Assembly: GCA_963772955.1 (NCBI GenBank)
Contig: CAVYZF010000003.1
Span: 62,001 to 126,000, forward strand
Source of the DNA: Gp6-AA40 sp963772955
GTDB lineage: Bacteria; Acidobacteriota; Vicinamibacteria; Vicinamibacterales; UBA2999
Reading direction: 5' to 3'
Length of the DNA: 64,000 bases
Notes under the pieces: model-generated
What the model saw: the letters and a program-made list of their open reading frames with translations, nothing else
The model's database searches: none
What the model was told of the DNA's origin: nothing
Part shown: piece by piece, positions 62,227 through 64,000 of the stretch
Numbering within the stretch: the first letter of the stretch is position 1
Layout of the letters: each line of letters begins with the position of its first letter
Translations under genes and position numbers: made by a program

Positions 62227-64000
62227 ATGGACACTCTGGTCACGCAACCGGAAGTCGAGTCACGACCGCTCGCCGACACGCAACTTGCCCTGATCGACGC
62301 CTACTGGCGTGCGTGCAACTACCTGTCGGTAGGCATGATCTATTTGAAAGACAACCCGCTGCTACGCGAGCCGCTGAAGACGGAGCACGTCAAGCATCGG
62401 CTGCTCGGACACTGGGGAGCCAGCCCGGCGCTGTCGTTTGTCTGGGTGCACCTGAACCGATTGATCGTCAGGGACGACCTCAACGTGCTCTTCGTGGCCG
62501 GACCTGGCCACGGAGCGCCCGGCGTGCTGGGACCTGCCTACCTCGAAGGTACGTACTCCGAGATCTATCCGGACAAGAGCCCCGACACCGAGGGGATGCA
62601 GAAGTTCTTCAAGCAGTTCTCCTTCCCCGGCCATATCGGGAGTCACGTCACTCCTGAAACACCCGGCTCCATCCACGAGGGCGGCGAGCTCGGCTACAGC
62701 CTGTCGCACTCCTACGGCATGGCGTTCGACAACCCCGACCTGATCGTCGCGTGCGTCGTCGGCGACGGTGAGGCAGAGACCGGACCGCTGGCCACTGCGT
62801 GGCACTCCAACAAGTTCCTCAATCCTATACGCGACGGCGCAGTGCTGCCGATCCTGAATCTCAATGGCTACAAGATCGCGAACCCGACCATCCTCGCGCG
62901 CATCAGCCACGAGGAACTGGAGGCGTTGTTCGTCGGCTACGGCTACACACCGTACTTCGTAGAGGGAAGCGAGCCGCAGGAGATGCACCAGCGCATGGCA
63001 GCCACGCTCGATCGGGCGATCGGCGACATTCGTGCGGCACAGAAGGCGGCGCGCGACTCCGGTACCGCCAGCCGCCCACGGTGGCCGATGATCGTGTTGC
63101 GTTCGCCAAAAGGGTGGACAGGTCCGAAGGAGATCAACGGCCACAAGGTCGAGGGATCGTGGCGCTCGCACCAGGTGCCATTCGGGGATGTGCGGAACAA
63201 CCCGGCGAACATGCAGCTGCTCGAGAGCTGGATGAAGAGCTACAAGCCGGACGAGCTCTTCACGGAGAGCGGAGCCCTTCAGCCGGCACTGCGAGCGCTT
63301 GCGCCGCACGGACCGCGCAGGATGAGCGCCAACCCGCACGCCAACGGCGGGCTGCTTCGGCACGAGCTGCGCCTTCCGGACTTTCGCAAGTACGCCGTCG
63401 CCGTGACCGCGCGCGGAACATCCGAGTACGAGAACACCAAACCGCTCGGCGAGTATCTGCGTGATGTGCTCGCCAACAACCCGACGTCGTTTCGAGTCTT
63501 TGGGCCCGACGAGACGGCATCGAACCGCTTGCAGGCCGTGTACGGCGCCAGCAAGAAGGCCTGGATGGCCGACATGCTGCCGGAGGACCTCGACGGCGGC
63601 GAGCTGTCACGCGATGGCCGTGTGATGGAGATGTTGTCGGAGCACACGCTGCTCGGATGGCTCGAGGGCTACCTCCTCACGGGCCGGCACGGCCTGTTCC
63701 ACACGTATGAGGCGTTCGCGCACGTCATCGACTCGATGTTCAACCAGCACGCCAAGTGGCTCGACATTTCGAAGAATCACGTCTCATGGCGCGCACCGGT
63801 CGCGTCAGAAAACATTCTGCTGTCCTCAACCGTCTGGCGCCAGGATCACAACGGCTTCTCTCACCAGGACCCTGGCTTCATCGACCTCGTGACCAACAAG
63901 GGACCATCGGTCGTACGGATCTATCTCCCGCCCGATGCGAACACGCTGCTGGCCGTGATGGATCACTGCTTCCGCAGCAAGGACTGCATCAACGTCATCG
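62227..64000 (+). CDS. xfp: Phosphoketolase, 3' end outside the window
   Basis: 591 codons are visible of a protein normally near 790. Expected reaction: xylulose 5-phosphate (and/or fructose 6-phosphate) + phosphate to acetyl phosphate + glyceraldehyde 3-phosphate (or erythrose 4-phosphate), TPP-dependent. Motifs: GHWGASPALSFVWVHLNRLI (61-80), GPGHGAPG (92-99), SFPGHIGSH, and the TPP-binding GDGEAETGP (179-187). ATG 62227 has GAGAGG upstream. Substrate preference cannot be decided from sequence alone. It follows the glgX-like remnant, so the older neighbourhood probably linked glycogen breakdown to this pathway. Confidence 0.95.
   Translation, partial: MDTLVTQPEVESRPLADTQLALIDAYWRACNYLSVGMIYLKDNPLLREPLKTEHVKHRLLGHWGASPALSFVWVHLNRLIVRDDLNVLFVAGPGHGAPGVLGPAYLEGTYSEIYPDKSPDTEGMQKFFKQFSFPGHIGSHVTPETPGSIHEGGELGYSLSHSYGMAFDNPDLIVACVVGDGEAETGPLATAWHSNKFLNPIRDGAVLPILNLNGYKIANPTILARISHEELEALFVGYGYTPYFVEGSEPQEMHQRMAATLDRAIGDIRAAQKAARDSGTASRPRWPMIVLRSPKGWTGPKEINGHKVEGSWRSHQVPFGDVRNNPANMQLLESWMKSYKPDELFTESGALQPALRALAPHGPRRMSANPHANGGLLRHELRLPDFRKYAVAVTARGTSEYENTKPLGEYLRDVLANNPTSFRVFGPDETASNRLQAVYGASKKAWMADMLPEDLDGGELSRDGRVMEMLSEHTLLGWLEGYLLTGRHGLFHTYEAFAHVIDSMFNQHAKWLDISKNHVSWRAPVASENILLSSTVWRQDHNGFSHQDPGFIDLVTNKGPSVVRIYLPPDANTLLAVMDHCFRSKDCINVI

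Noticed and set aside
61837..62247. Minus-strand frame opposite the glgX-like remnant
   Set aside because: No domain; the plus-strand reading clearly shows the GlgX tail.

Overview
The window is high-GC bacterial chromosome. It most resembles an Acidobacteriota genome, probably of the Vicinamibacteria type. This is inferred from three giant Oar-like TonB receptors with N-terminal carboxypeptidase-regulatory domains (13234-16335, 32426-35503, 44055-47249), Ser/Thr kinases fused to TolB-like/TPR or WD40-like sensor halves, DUF3617, DUF6152 and DUF2252 proteins, and many exported c-type haem and beta-propeller proteins. No rRNA, tRNA, CRISPR array or intact mobile element was recognised.

Layout. 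1-1171: 5' part of a GH13 alpha-glucan branching-type enzyme. 1491-5091: a degenerate short repeat, then an LGFP-repeat/metallopeptidase fusion with two paralogous HEAT-repeat proteins, and an exported protein with an internal duplication. 5164-11962: a kinase zone with one intact kinase coupled to an SDR-like gene, one kinase broken in its glycine loop, and two kinase remnants; a cold-shock gene with a structured leader lies inside it. 11998-19861: NTF2-like and TerB-like genes, palindromic repeats, TonB receptor 1, DUF2252 protein and a mono-haem propeller protein. 19931-24502: remnants of a FixH/cytochrome gene and a LysR gene, a dihaem-YVTN pair, and a TPR protein preceded by four 20-bp repeats. 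24764-35503: DEAD helicase, two amidohydrolases, small exported proteins, a PQQ-type sugar dehydrogenase and TonB receptor 2. 36235-47249: APC-type permease, a PepSY/anti-sigma-like pair, a hybrid histidine kinase and TonB receptor 3. 47384-53063: trehalase, GAPDH, a glycerophosphodiesterase and a dihydroorotate-dehydrogenase-like protein.

The most notable block is 53079-61646 on the minus strand: decahaem DmsE/MtrA-like cytochrome, MtrB/PioB-like barrel, a small cytochrome c with two frameshifts, a three-helix hexahaem NapC-like cytochrome with one CX3CH site, and pyruvate:ferredoxin oxidoreductase, all tightly spaced. It looks like a trans-outer-membrane electron conduit whose inner-membrane cytochrome sits directly upstream of a low-potential pyruvate-oxidising enzyme. 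Divergent from it are a decayed glgX tail and a phosphoketolase running off the end. With GAPDH, trehalase and the branching enzyme nearby, the region suggests storage-sugar breakdown under low oxygen with external electron disposal. That is inference from gene content only.

Several genes contain one-base frameshifts (kinase at 8707, cytochrome at 58090-58451, the remnants). Real decay and assembly error cannot be told apart from this sequence alone.
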